Made by a program: the position numbers and the translations under genes. A stretch of 64,000 nucleotides of DNA, from NCBI GenBank assembly GCA_017996845.1, contig JAGOGF010000001.1, positions 43,772 to 107,771 on the forward strand. The letters are read 5' to 3'. Below are positions 43,643 through 51,506 of this stretch, in pieces. This stretch comes from Butyrivibrio sp. (GTDB lineage: Bacteria; Bacillota_A; Clostridia; Lachnospirales; Lachnospiraceae). Numbering within the stretch: position 1 is the first letter of the stretch; the number at the start of each line of letters is the position of its first letter. Below the pieces are notes generated by a model. That model worked only from the letters and a program-made list of their open reading frames with translations, had not been told where the DNA came from and did not search any database.

Positions 43643-44734
43643 TCAGCTTCTTATCGCCCAGCGCAGCTTTGTAGACCTTGCCCGGCTGTTCTGTACACAT
43701 TCCTGCGGAGAGGGTCTTGTCACATCCTGCGCGATCTCTTTGTAGACACCTTCCTGATACAGTTTCCGGAAAGACTTCTTGACCAGTCTGTCTTCTCCTG
43801 AATGGAACGTCAGCACTGCAACTCTGCCTCCGGGCTTAAGTGCGTCCGGCAGCTTTTCCAGAAATGCATAGAGTACTTCATACTCCTGATTCACGTCAAT
43901 CCGAAACGCCTGAAAAACTCTGGCACAGGATTTCTTCACAGCCTCTGCGCGTTCCTCTGTTTTTATCCCTCTGACTCTGAGCACGACCTTTTCAACCTCT
44001 TCACGCAACTGCGTGGTGGTCTCAATCTTCCTGCCGCGTTTTCTGTCCTGACAGAGCTGCCTGGCAATTTCCTGTGCGTATGGTTCGTCCGCATTATCGA
44101 TCAGCATGCCGGTAATCTCTTCCTCATCCATTTCTGCAAGACGCTCCGCAGCGGGCATTCCCTGCAGCGGGTTCATGCGAAGATCGAGTGACCCATCCAT
44201 TTTGTAGGAAAATCCACGCTCCGGATTATCAATCTGCATGGAGGAAACGCCCAGATCCGCCAGAATAAAATCAAATGGTCCGGTTTCTTTCACCAACTCA
44301 TCAATCTGTGCAAAATTCATCAGCCGTATGCTCAGCATTTCTTCTCCATAGCCAAGTTTTGAAAGTCTTTCCTTCGTTTTGGCAGATTCAATCGGATCCA
44401 CATCCGTTGCATATAGATGTCCCTTATGCTCCAACTTCTCCAGCATTCTGGACGTATGACCGCCGTAGCCAAGCGTTGCATCCATTCCGGTCATCCCCGG
44501 GCTGATCTGCAGCACATTCAGAATCTCATTTACCATAATCGGAATATGCGTTCCTGCAGGCGTAATGCCCTTTTCTTTAACATGCGCAAGCGTACCTGCA
44601 TATTTATCGGGATTCAGCTCTTTATACTTTTCCTCATATTTTTTCGGATACGCACCCTTATATCTGGCACGACGGACATGCTCATTCTGCCCGTCATCCT
44701 GATTCTGATGTATTCCGTCTTTACTCTCAGCCAT
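43643..44734 (-). CDS. rsmH: 16S rRNA m4C1402 methyltransferase RsmH, long form
   Basis: 363 residues. The methyltransferase core begins at THIPIMVNEILNVL near 66 and shows SAM-binding GMDATLGYGGHTSRML, DFILADLGVSSMQID, RGFSYKMDGSLDLRM and VLTFHSGEDRLVKKSFR, all typical of RsmH, which N4-methylates C1402 in the P-site of 16S rRNA with SAM. An Arg/Lys/Tyr-rich extension of about 65 residues precedes the core; ordinary RsmH is about 310 residues. ATG 44734 has GGAGG 8 nt upstream. The gene is not next to mraZ, ftsL or other cell-division genes, so it may be a second copy (inference). Confidence 0.9.
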   Translation of the reverse strand: MAESKDGIHQNQDDGQNEHVRRARYKGAYPKKYEEKYKELNPDKYAGTLAHVKEKGITPAGTHIPIMVNEILNVLQISPGMTGMDATLGYGGHTSRMLEKLEHKGHLYATDVDPIESAKTKERLSKLGYGEEMLSIRLMNFAQIDELVKETGPFDFILADLGVSSMQIDNPERGFSYKMDGSLDLRMNPLQGMPAAERLAEMDEEEITGMLIDNADEPYAQEIARQLCQDRKRGRKIETTTQLREEVEKVVLRVRGIKTEERAEAVKKSCARVFQAFRIDVNQEYEVLYAFLEKLPDALKPGGRVAVLTFHSGEDRLVKKSFRKLYQEGVYKEIAQDVTRPSPQECVQNSRARSTKLRWAIRS

Positions 44735-44867
44735 ACCGCCAACCTCCACTGAACTTTCTATTCAGTAGTATAGCAGTTCTGCCCTGCCTTTGCACGTTCA
44801 GGCTTTGCAAGGTATAGCGTTTTATTCAGATCCAGAATAATGGTATTCCCAGGGCATATCCGGCATC

Positions 44868-45713
44868 TTATTCTGACAATCCTTGCTTCAATTTCAATGG
44901 ATCCGGTAAGTACACAATATTACCAAGGCCGCTGTCAAGACGTCTCCCACTCTCATCAGTTGCTTCAGCCATGCAGATACCTTTATGCCCCATGAAATCA
45001 AATGGCTGATTTTCTGCACGTCCTGCCAGAATATCTTCTGTAACCGCCAGCACACCTTCGAGTAGTTTTTTCGAAGCTACTTCATCTCCATGTGAAAGAT
45101 ATACGGTATCATATTCCTGTTCACGGGTTTGCAGATGCAGAAGGCTCTTCCGATATTCGCTGATCGAAGTCGCTTCTTCATCCCACATAAATACTGCTGG
45201 ATTACAGGCATCGCCAAACAGGATACTTCTCTCTTCGCGGTTCAACACACAGCACATGCCATGTGTATGTCCAGGCACACAGATAATCTCAAGTGTGATT
45301 CCTCCAAGATCAAACAGCTGCCCATCCTGCATGTCAAGGTACTCTTTCGTGCGCTCAGGCATAAAATCCTGTTCTTCCATTTCAGCCGCCTTTGCACCGC
45401 CGCAGAAATTAATATAGCCTTTTTTCATCTCCATGGAAGCATGCCTCTCTGCGAGTTTCCAGTCAGCTTTATGAAGCCATACTTCATCAAATGCAGCTGC
45501 GCCGCCTGCATGATCACAGTGTCCATGTGTCAGAATGACAGTCACTGGCAGCATTGTCAGACGCTTAACATATTCCTTTACATCACCGGCACCCGTCCCT
45601 GTATCGATCAGAGCAGCTGCCTGCTGCCCTTCAACAAGAAATGAGTGTACTCCTGTAATATCAGTAATACTGGTAACATGTTCTGTTAATTTTTTTCTGT
45701 CAAAAAAACACAT
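44868..45713 (-). CDS. MBL-fold metallo-hydrolase
   Basis: 281 residues with the metallo-beta-lactamase metal site THGHCDHAGG (HxHxDH near 62-67), a downstream His in CVPGHTHGMCCVL, an Asp in LFGDACNP and a His in YLSHGDEV. Soluble, no signal peptide. Substrate unknown. Its ATG shares one base with the stop of the GPH symporter gene (TAATG), so the two are translationally coupled and the hydrolase probably acts on the imported compound. Confidence 0.9.
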   Translation of the reverse strand: MCFFDRKKLTEHVTSITDITGVHSFLVEGQQAAALIDTGTGAGDVKEYVKRLTMLPVTVILTHGHCDHAGGAAAFDEVWLHKADWKLAERHASMEMKKGYINFCGGAKAAEMEEQDFMPERTKEYLDMQDGQLFDLGGITLEIICVPGHTHGMCCVLNREERSILFGDACNPAVFMWDEEATSISEYRKSLLHLQTREQEYDTVYLSHGDEVASKKLLEGVLAVTEDILAGRAENQPFDFMGHKGICMAEATDESGRRLDSGLGNIVYLPDPLKLKQGLSE

Positions 45714-47065
45714 TATGCTTTTCTCCTCTTTTTCAGATCCTCACGGATATCGGGAAGATCTCTATCCAGATTCCAGAAGCACATAAGAACAAGAATCAGG
45801 AGCATAACTATCAGCGGCCCTACTTTGAAAAATTCAGTGATACCACTCAAGGTTCCTGCTGCCTGCATTTTCAGTGCGCCATCATATCCGACAGCTGTCA
45901 GAAAAATGCCAAATCCGGAAGTTAGAAGTCCCTGTCCGATTTTTCCTGTAAGCGTTGCTGCAGAAAACAGCATGGCCTGTGCCTGTACTCCCGTTTTCCA
46001 TTCTCCATAGTCCATCGTATCTCCAATCAACGCGCTGCACAGTCCCATCGGGAATGCGAATCCGATTCCTCGAAGCAGTGCGGTTCCAATCAGCATCGGA
46101 ATACTGTTGACTGGTGATACAATGAAGATCACCTGTGCAATGAGCATCAGGCCGGTTCCAAAGATAATAAGTTTTTTTGTAGAAACTTTTTTCAGCATCA
46201 TAGGTATAATGAACATCAGCACGATACCTGGCAGGTTGCTGGCTGCCACATATGCGCCCATCAGTCCCATGTTTCCCACAACACTGTTGAGATAATAAAC
46301 AGAAATGGACAAATTGAACATCAGAATTACATTGGTAAAGAGACTGATAAATACTGCCATCACCCAATACTTATTGCTAAAAGCTGCTTTGAGTCCCACC
46401 CATATATTCTGCGACGGAGCTGAATTTTCCACTCGTTCTTTGACAAAGAAAACGTTCAAGTACAAGAAAATAAGGCCCACTGCACCAAATACCAGAATGG
46501 ATTTTACCCATGCAGACTGTACTGTCTGTCCGCCAAAAAAATTTACCATCGGCAGAATTGTACTGGCCATAATAGTCTGCGTGATTGCTGCGAACAACAT
46601 CTTATAGCAGAACATCTGCGACCGGATCACCGGGTCATTCGTAACATATGATGGAAGCGTTTGATGTGCAAGTCCTACATACGTATACATGACAGTATTA
46701 AACAGATTATAGGTAACCAGGATAAATGCTACTCTGACTGCTACGGTTGAGTCCGGTACCAGGAATACGAGTATTACAGACAGCAGCATTGGAAAACTCC
46801 ATTTGGCCAATACCGGAATACAATGACCACCTTTCTGCCTGTGTTTGTCAATCAGCTGACCAGCAATTATATCTGATATTCCGTCCAGTATCTTGCAGAT
46901 CATAATCACCGTACCGATCAGGGCTGCATTCATCAGAATGACATCCGTATAAAAATACATGACATAAGAACTGAACAGTGTGAACATGGCATTTAAGCCG
47001 ATATCCCCTGTTCCATAGATAAACTTTTCCCGAAAGCTTATCTGCTGCACATTAGACTTTTCCAT
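45713..47065 (-). CDS. GPH-family sugar:cation symporter
   Basis: 450 residues, 12 predicted TM helices, glycoside-pentoside-hexuronide family (MFS_2). The start SFREKFIYGTGDIGLNAMF and the loop ILDGISDIIAGQLIDKHRQK after helix 2 are diagnostic. It would import a glycoside or uronide with Na+ or H+. ATG 47065 has GGAGGG 4 nt upstream; the earlier ATG at 47086 does not. Operon with the MBL-fold hydrolase, and next to an AraC regulator with a sugar-binding-like GH39 domain, which likely controls it. Confidence 0.92.
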   Translation of the reverse strand: MEKSNVQQISFREKFIYGTGDIGLNAMFTLFSSYVMYFYTDVILMNAALIGTVIMICKILDGISDIIAGQLIDKHRQKGGHCIPVLAKWSFPMLLSVILVFLVPDSTVAVRVAFILVTYNLFNTVMYTYVGLAHQTLPSYVTNDPVIRSQMFCYKMLFAAITQTIMASTILPMVNFFGGQTVQSAWVKSILVFGAVGLIFLYLNVFFVKERVENSAPSQNIWVGLKAAFSNKYWVMAVFISLFTNVILMFNLSISVYYLNSVVGNMGLMGAYVAASNLPGIVLMFIIPMMLKKVSTKKLIIFGTGLMLIAQVIFIVSPVNSIPMLIGTALLRGIGFAFPMGLCSALIGDTMDYGEWKTGVQAQAMLFSAATLTGKIGQGLLTSGFGIFLTAVGYDGALKMQAAGTLSGITEFFKVGPLIVMLLILVLMCFWNLDRDLPDIREDLKKRRKA

Positions 47066-47090
47066 TTTTCCCTCCGTCTGCATCAAAAAT

Positions 47091-47119
47091 ATTGATTAAG
47101 TGTATTGATTACTATCAAT
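47091..47119. promoter_or_regulatory. Repeated ATTGATTA sites upstream of GPH symporter
   Basis: ATTGATTA at 47091-47098 and 47104-47111 are direct repeats 13 bp apart, and TATCAAT (47113-47119) is an inverted copy. They lie 26-54 bp before the symporter ATG. Spaced direct repeats are typical of AraC-family binding sites. The remaining gap to 47261 is AT-rich without a recognisable gene or clear terminator. Confidence 0.4.
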
Positions 47120-47261
47120 ATTCTATCCATTGGGAGTTGTTCTGTATCACGTATAATTGACCATCTTTTTCTCTGCTGTTTTCTTTTTGCAATACTATTT
47201 ATCATAATCAGCAGCATATTGTGAATCAGATCGTGTTGATAAGATCATATATTGTATATAT

Positions 47262-49745
47262 TTATTCTGCCTGCTCTATTTTATCCAGTGTAATCAGTAT
47301 CACGCAGTGACTGTCAAGTGTTTCCGCAAGAAGTGTTTCTTCCTGCTCAGCAATCATACGCTCCTGATATTGATACGCCGGATGTGAATTATCCATAATC
47401 ATCTTTTTTTGCGAAGGTGTCAGCTTATCCGGTGCACCGATTCTGCGCCAGTAGTCGTAACTGCTGCCTCCATCCCTGCTGATCGTATATCTCTCTACCC
47501 GGTATCTGCCCGCCTGCAGTCCGCTCAGGTACAATTGAAAATTCATCATTCCCTGATCTTCGAAGAAATAGTATCTGTCAATTGTCATCTGCTCCTGTCT
47601 CGGAAGTTCTTTTCCGATATGGACATCCAGATTGTAATGACAATAATGATACAAAAGGATCTGTACCTTCTGGCGATCCGGATCTGTTGTTATGCAATAG
47701 CCTTCCTCCTGATCAATCAGCACGGGTCCCATTTTTGATAGAAGAATATAGGCATAATAAGCTGCTTTGGGAATCCCCTGTGCCGTGAACATACCCTGAT
47801 TTCCCCTGAAAAGAGGAACATTTTTTCTTCCCTCCGGATAGAAGTCTGTTATCTGTGTGGAATTCAGAAACGTAATCAACTCTCTGTTGTCCATTATTGT
47901 ATGAACAAGGTACGCCGATTTATAGCAGGTATCACTGCCAAGATCATTGGACCACATACTGGCATCCCAATACAGGATGCTAAGCGGCAGCTTTCCCATA
48001 TTTCTCTTTGCAAGAATCTCTTTTATAAAAAGTCCATCACTTCTCAGTTTATGACGGTCCTTGCTTGGCGGAGCAGGTTCCATAAAATAATTTTCATCTT
48101 TACCCTGAATATTTTCTTCCAGCTCTTTTCTGGGAATTCCTGAATAATCAACTGTAAAACTCTGAAGACTAAGTTCATCCGGCATGCAGTCATGCAGTGT
48201 GCAATAGTCCAGGAACTGAAGTACCACATCTTCGCCATCCTGCCTCAGCATAACCGTGTCAAAGGTTCCTCCTGTAATACAGGCCCCTGGAATATTTTTT
48301 CTGATTGCACGAAACGTACATTCATAAAATGCAAGCCAACTGTCCATGGTGAAAATTCCATAGGCAGCATACAATGCAGGAAATACAGAAAATTTCCATT
48401 TTGAAATCTCTTCACCATACATTTCCCTATAATGGCAAAAGGTTACTTCCAACAGTTTTTTCCATTTATTCAGGTCATCCGGAAGTTGCACATAGCCACC
48501 CTGAAATATATTCTTCTTATCTACAATCAGATCTCCGGGAATTCTCCCCAGCTCAATCCAAGGTACAGCATCATGACTGCAGATTTCTTCAAGAACCGGA
48601 TCCAGATAAGTAAATTGATACCACGGTTTACCATTTGCTTCTTCGTGATACACAGACATTGCATCGTCAAACACACCATTCACAAACACATAGGAACTTT
48701 CGATTTCTTCCATCACCCGAATCAGATTCTGACGGTTTACACTTCTGTAATAATTGGAGGCATAGCCAAAACATACCGCTTTGCATGAAAGCTTCAAATC
48801 TGTCTGTAACGCATGTGATATTTCTGCTCGGATAGTTTTTGTTTCTTCCAGTTTTTTATGAAGCGGTTCATTCATTTCTTCTCGAAAAGCATACTTTAGC
48901 AGGTTCACATAATATACATTTTCTGTACTGTTCTGATAAATCCTATTTTTCTCTGAAACAACATGTTCACTCTGCCTGCGATATACCCCCGGAGTCACCC
49001 CATAAATATCACGAAAATGAATGATAAATGTATTGGAATTTGCATACCCTACATCCTGTGCCACTTCTGTTACTGACTTTCCTGTCATCAGAAGAAGCTG
49101 CTCTGCTTTCTGAATTCTTAGTTTTTTCAGATAATCTGTAAAATGAAGTCCCAGCTGACGTTCAAACTGTCTGGATAGATAAGCCTGCGACATAAAATGA
49201 TCTGCAGCCAGTTTTTCAAGTGTCAGATTTTCCATGTAATGACTGTGAAGATCGATCAGAATGTCTCTCATTCTTGAAATTGCAACATGATGCTCCTGCA
49301 GGCTCTCTGCCTTCTCCAGTGCAAACTGTTCCCCAAGAATTGCAAGAATACCGAACACTTCACTGAGAATAAATGATTTTCGTTCCTGTCCATTTTCCAG
49401 ATAATTCTTATAAATCACTGCCAGTTTTCCCCGAATCAGATCCATATATTCCGACTTTTCTGGCTGTAATGCACTGCAGCAGAATACAAGTCCTATACCG
49501 CTTTCTCTTAGAAGCGAAATGGGAATCAGGAACGAAAGGGAATGGCATCCCGCCTCCTTATACATATCATGATAGTCCATGGAATTAAGAACAATGAAAT
49601 CTTCTGCCTTCAACAATGCATTTTTACCCATCAAAACAATTCCTGCCCGTCCTGACAGAATATAGATAATTTCCATTTCTTCCTGAAAATGTATTCTGCC
49701 TTCAGTATCCAGTTCAAATCTGATATCATCCATACGTTTTGTCAT
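47262..49745 (-). CDS. AraC-family regulator fused to an inactive GH39-like domain
   Basis: 827 residues. N-terminal cupin-like ligand domain (about 1-90), an AraC DNA-binding domain with two helix-turn-helices (about 165-262, LEKLAADHFMSQAYLSRQFE and SVTEVAQDVGYANSNTFIIH), then about 540 residues resembling GH39 beta-xylosidase. Where active GH39 enzymes carry the acid/base Glu in a W-x-F-E-x-W-N-E-P block, this protein has WKFSVFPAL, and the nucleophile T-E-x-N block reads LYWDAS, so both catalytic Glu are gone. The GH39 part probably binds the inducing sugar. It regulates, most likely, the adjacent GPH/MBL operon. The start ATG has AAAGGTG at a long 13-nt spacing. Confidence 0.88.
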   Translation of the reverse strand: MTKRMDDIRFELDTEGRIHFQEEMEIIYILSGRAGIVLMGKNALLKAEDFIVLNSMDYHDMYKEAGCHSLSFLIPISLLRESGIGLVFCCSALQPEKSEYMDLIRGKLAVIYKNYLENGQERKSFILSEVFGILAILGEQFALEKAESLQEHHVAISRMRDILIDLHSHYMENLTLEKLAADHFMSQAYLSRQFERQLGLHFTDYLKKLRIQKAEQLLLMTGKSVTEVAQDVGYANSNTFIIHFRDIYGVTPGVYRRQSEHVVSEKNRIYQNSTENVYYVNLLKYAFREEMNEPLHKKLEETKTIRAEISHALQTDLKLSCKAVCFGYASNYYRSVNRQNLIRVMEEIESSYVFVNGVFDDAMSVYHEEANGKPWYQFTYLDPVLEEICSHDAVPWIELGRIPGDLIVDKKNIFQGGYVQLPDDLNKWKKLLEVTFCHYREMYGEEISKWKFSVFPALYAAYGIFTMDSWLAFYECTFRAIRKNIPGACITGGTFDTVMLRQDGEDVVLQFLDYCTLHDCMPDELSLQSFTVDYSGIPRKELEENIQGKDENYFMEPAPPSKDRHKLRSDGLFIKEILAKRNMGKLPLSILYWDASMWSNDLGSDTCYKSAYLVHTIMDNRELITFLNSTQITDFYPEGRKNVPLFRGNQGMFTAQGIPKAAYYAYILLSKMGPVLIDQEEGYCITTDPDRQKVQILLYHYCHYNLDVHIGKELPRQEQMTIDRYYFFEDQGMMNFQLYLSGLQAGRYRVERYTISRDGGSSYDYWRRIGAPDKLTPSQKKMIMDNSHPAYQYQERMIAEQEETLLAETLDSHCVILITLDKIEQAE

Positions 49746-49798
49746 AAATTGAGTTTTTCACCTTTTAATTAAATACTGCGCAGTTTTCAGTTCAGCGA

Positions 49799-50998
49799 TC
49801 ACAGTCCCACTTCTACCGCTGCCTTTTCATATCTCCATATCAGATATCCCTGATTATTGGCAATCTGATACAATGGCTCGATGGTCTGTTTCATTCCCAG
49901 TATAAAAGCATCGTGTCCACGATCGTCTTTATCGATTTCAAAAACATCTTGCTTCACATGAAGATATTGCTCTGTAATTTTCTTTTCCTTATTCCATTTT
50001 TTTGCCACCAGAAAAGCCTGATATTGTTTCTCACAAAAAAGTGTAAGATACTTGTCCTTATCTGGTAATTTATTGTTTTTACTGCTATTAATATTTTTAT
50101 ACATCGGGTACAGATTCCATATCTCATTGTGCAGTACAAAACTCCATGGAATAAAATGATCCAGACTCATTCCGCCATACTTTACTATATTTTGATCTGT
50201 GAACTCCTCCTCCGTATAAATATCAGCTAATGGGATTTCCTTTTGAATATCCTTCCAGTAACGGGTTTCAGCAACCAGACTCCGATCTCTTTCCAGGGGA
50301 GAAAATATTTTGTATGCAATGGCCGGAACATTCGGATTTCTTCTTTGCAGATAATCGATCAGTTTATAATTTACCCAACCTTCAATTATGGATTCATTTC
50401 GTTTCAAATAATATATCCAGTCTCTTGATACCGTGAGATAGCCATTTTGATCATCTAATCTATAAAAAGCAGGTTCGCTGTCAGTCTGATTGCAGCTCTC
50501 AATCAAAGCATTAATCTGATGGTCCATAAAATCTGCTCTTGTCTTCTTCTCATAATCAATTTCACGTTGATAGAACGGTCTGATCAGACGATATGGGACC
50601 ATCTTAGTCAGATTACCGATCATTTTGATCAATTTCTGATCCTGACTCTCACATACAAATTCAATAATCTGCTCTTCCTTTTCTTCTCTCGCAACGCTCA
50701 AATCATTATGAAGATACAAAATCACATCTGCCAGTTTGTCAGAGAATCCAAGGCTCAGTTTGTAATATACAACAGGGTACCAGGCTGCTGCAATCATGCA
50801 GGCCACAATCCGCTTATAGGGAATCTCGCTTTTACCGTTCATTACTTCTGTAAAAATACCCTTAAACCAATATATTTTATAGCTGGAAGAAAAATTATCC
50901 AGCATACGATTCAAATAACCTGCCTCGACAATATCAGATTGGGGAAGAATACCTGAAATATCATATTTTGATTTTTCTGTATAATCAGACTGTGCCAC
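49799..50998 (-). CDS. HNH endonuclease of a helicase-linked defence operon
   Basis: 399 residues. A mostly helical N-terminal part of about 250 residues precedes an HNH nuclease motif near 277-320 (MSLDHFIPWSFVLHNEIWNL, then NSSKNNKLPDKD), which matches the D-H...N...N/H pattern; it should cut DNA with a divalent metal. Start is GTG at 50998 with GAGAGGA 6 nt upstream. Third gene of an operon with the PLD-helicase and NUDIX protein (63 bp gap). The combination suggests phage or plasmid defence (inference). No methylase is present, so it is not a classical restriction-modification system. Confidence 0.82.
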   Translation of the reverse strand: MAQSDYTEKSKYDISGILPQSDIVEAGYLNRMLDNFSSSYKIYWFKGIFTEVMNGKSEIPYKRIVACMIAAAWYPVVYYKLSLGFSDKLADVILYLHNDLSVAREEKEEQIIEFVCESQDQKLIKMIGNLTKMVPYRLIRPFYQREIDYEKKTRADFMDHQINALIESCNQTDSEPAFYRLDDQNGYLTVSRDWIYYLKRNESIIEGWVNYKLIDYLQRRNPNVPAIAYKIFSPLERDRSLVAETRYWKDIQKEIPLADIYTEEEFTDQNIVKYGGMSLDHFIPWSFVLHNEIWNLYPMYKNINSSKNNKLPDKDKYLTLFCEKQYQAFLVAKKWNKEKKITEQYLHVKQDVFEIDKDDRGHDAFILGMKQTIEPLYQIANNQGYLIWRYEKAAVEVGL

Positions 50999-51061
50999 TT
51001 CTATTCCTCTCTCCTATATTAAATATTTCTTCAAGTCTCACTGCATCCCACTATATATCAT

Positions 51062-51463
51062 TTACATTTCATTCCTGACATAATCTATGATTGACTGATC
51101 TGCCGGAAGCCATTCTACAGCATTCAGCTCATTTTTACTCAGCCATTTTGCAGCAGTATGTTCCTTTAACACTAATTTTCCAGAAACAGTCTCTGCCCAA
51201 AAACAATCCATTGAGAGATGAAATGTCGGATAGTCATATTCGATTGTTGCAAGCAGATCTCCTACTGAGATTTCTGCCCCCAATTCTTCCTTTATTTCAC
51301 GCTTTAAGGCTTCTTGTGGCGTTTCGCCGACTTCAATTTTTCCACCTGGGAATTCCCAACCCCCTTTGAATTCTCCATACCCACGCTGTGTAGAGAAAAC
51401 CCTTGCGTCTCCACTTTCATTTACAGATCTAATCACTGCTGCCACTACTCTTATCGTCTTCAT
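51062..51463 (-). CDS. NUDIX hydrolase (MutT-like), defence-operon member
   Basis: 133 residues. NUDIX box GGKIEVGETPQEALKREIKE followed by ELGAEI matches Gx5Ex7REUxEExGU exactly. MutT-like enzymes hydrolyse nucleoside diphosphates linked to another moiety, including (deoxy)NTPs. The upstream part runs in frame to 51535 and overlaps the helicase 3' end, but the domain begins at MKTIRVVAAVIR (ATG 51463, AGG near by), so I start it there. It sits between the helicase (43 bp) and the HNH gene (63 bp). The role in the module could be nucleotide-signal removal or sanitising (inference). Confidence 0.88.
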   Translation of the reverse strand: MKTIRVVAAVIRSVNESGDARVFSTQRGYGEFKGGWEFPGGKIEVGETPQEALKREIKEELGAEISVGDLLATIEYDYPTFHLSMDCFWAETVSGKLVLKEHTAAKWLSKNELNAVEWLPADQSIIDYVRNEM

Positions 51464-51506
51464 TCTGCCTGCACTTTCTATTCCAGTTCTCATAGAACAT
51501 CTTTTT

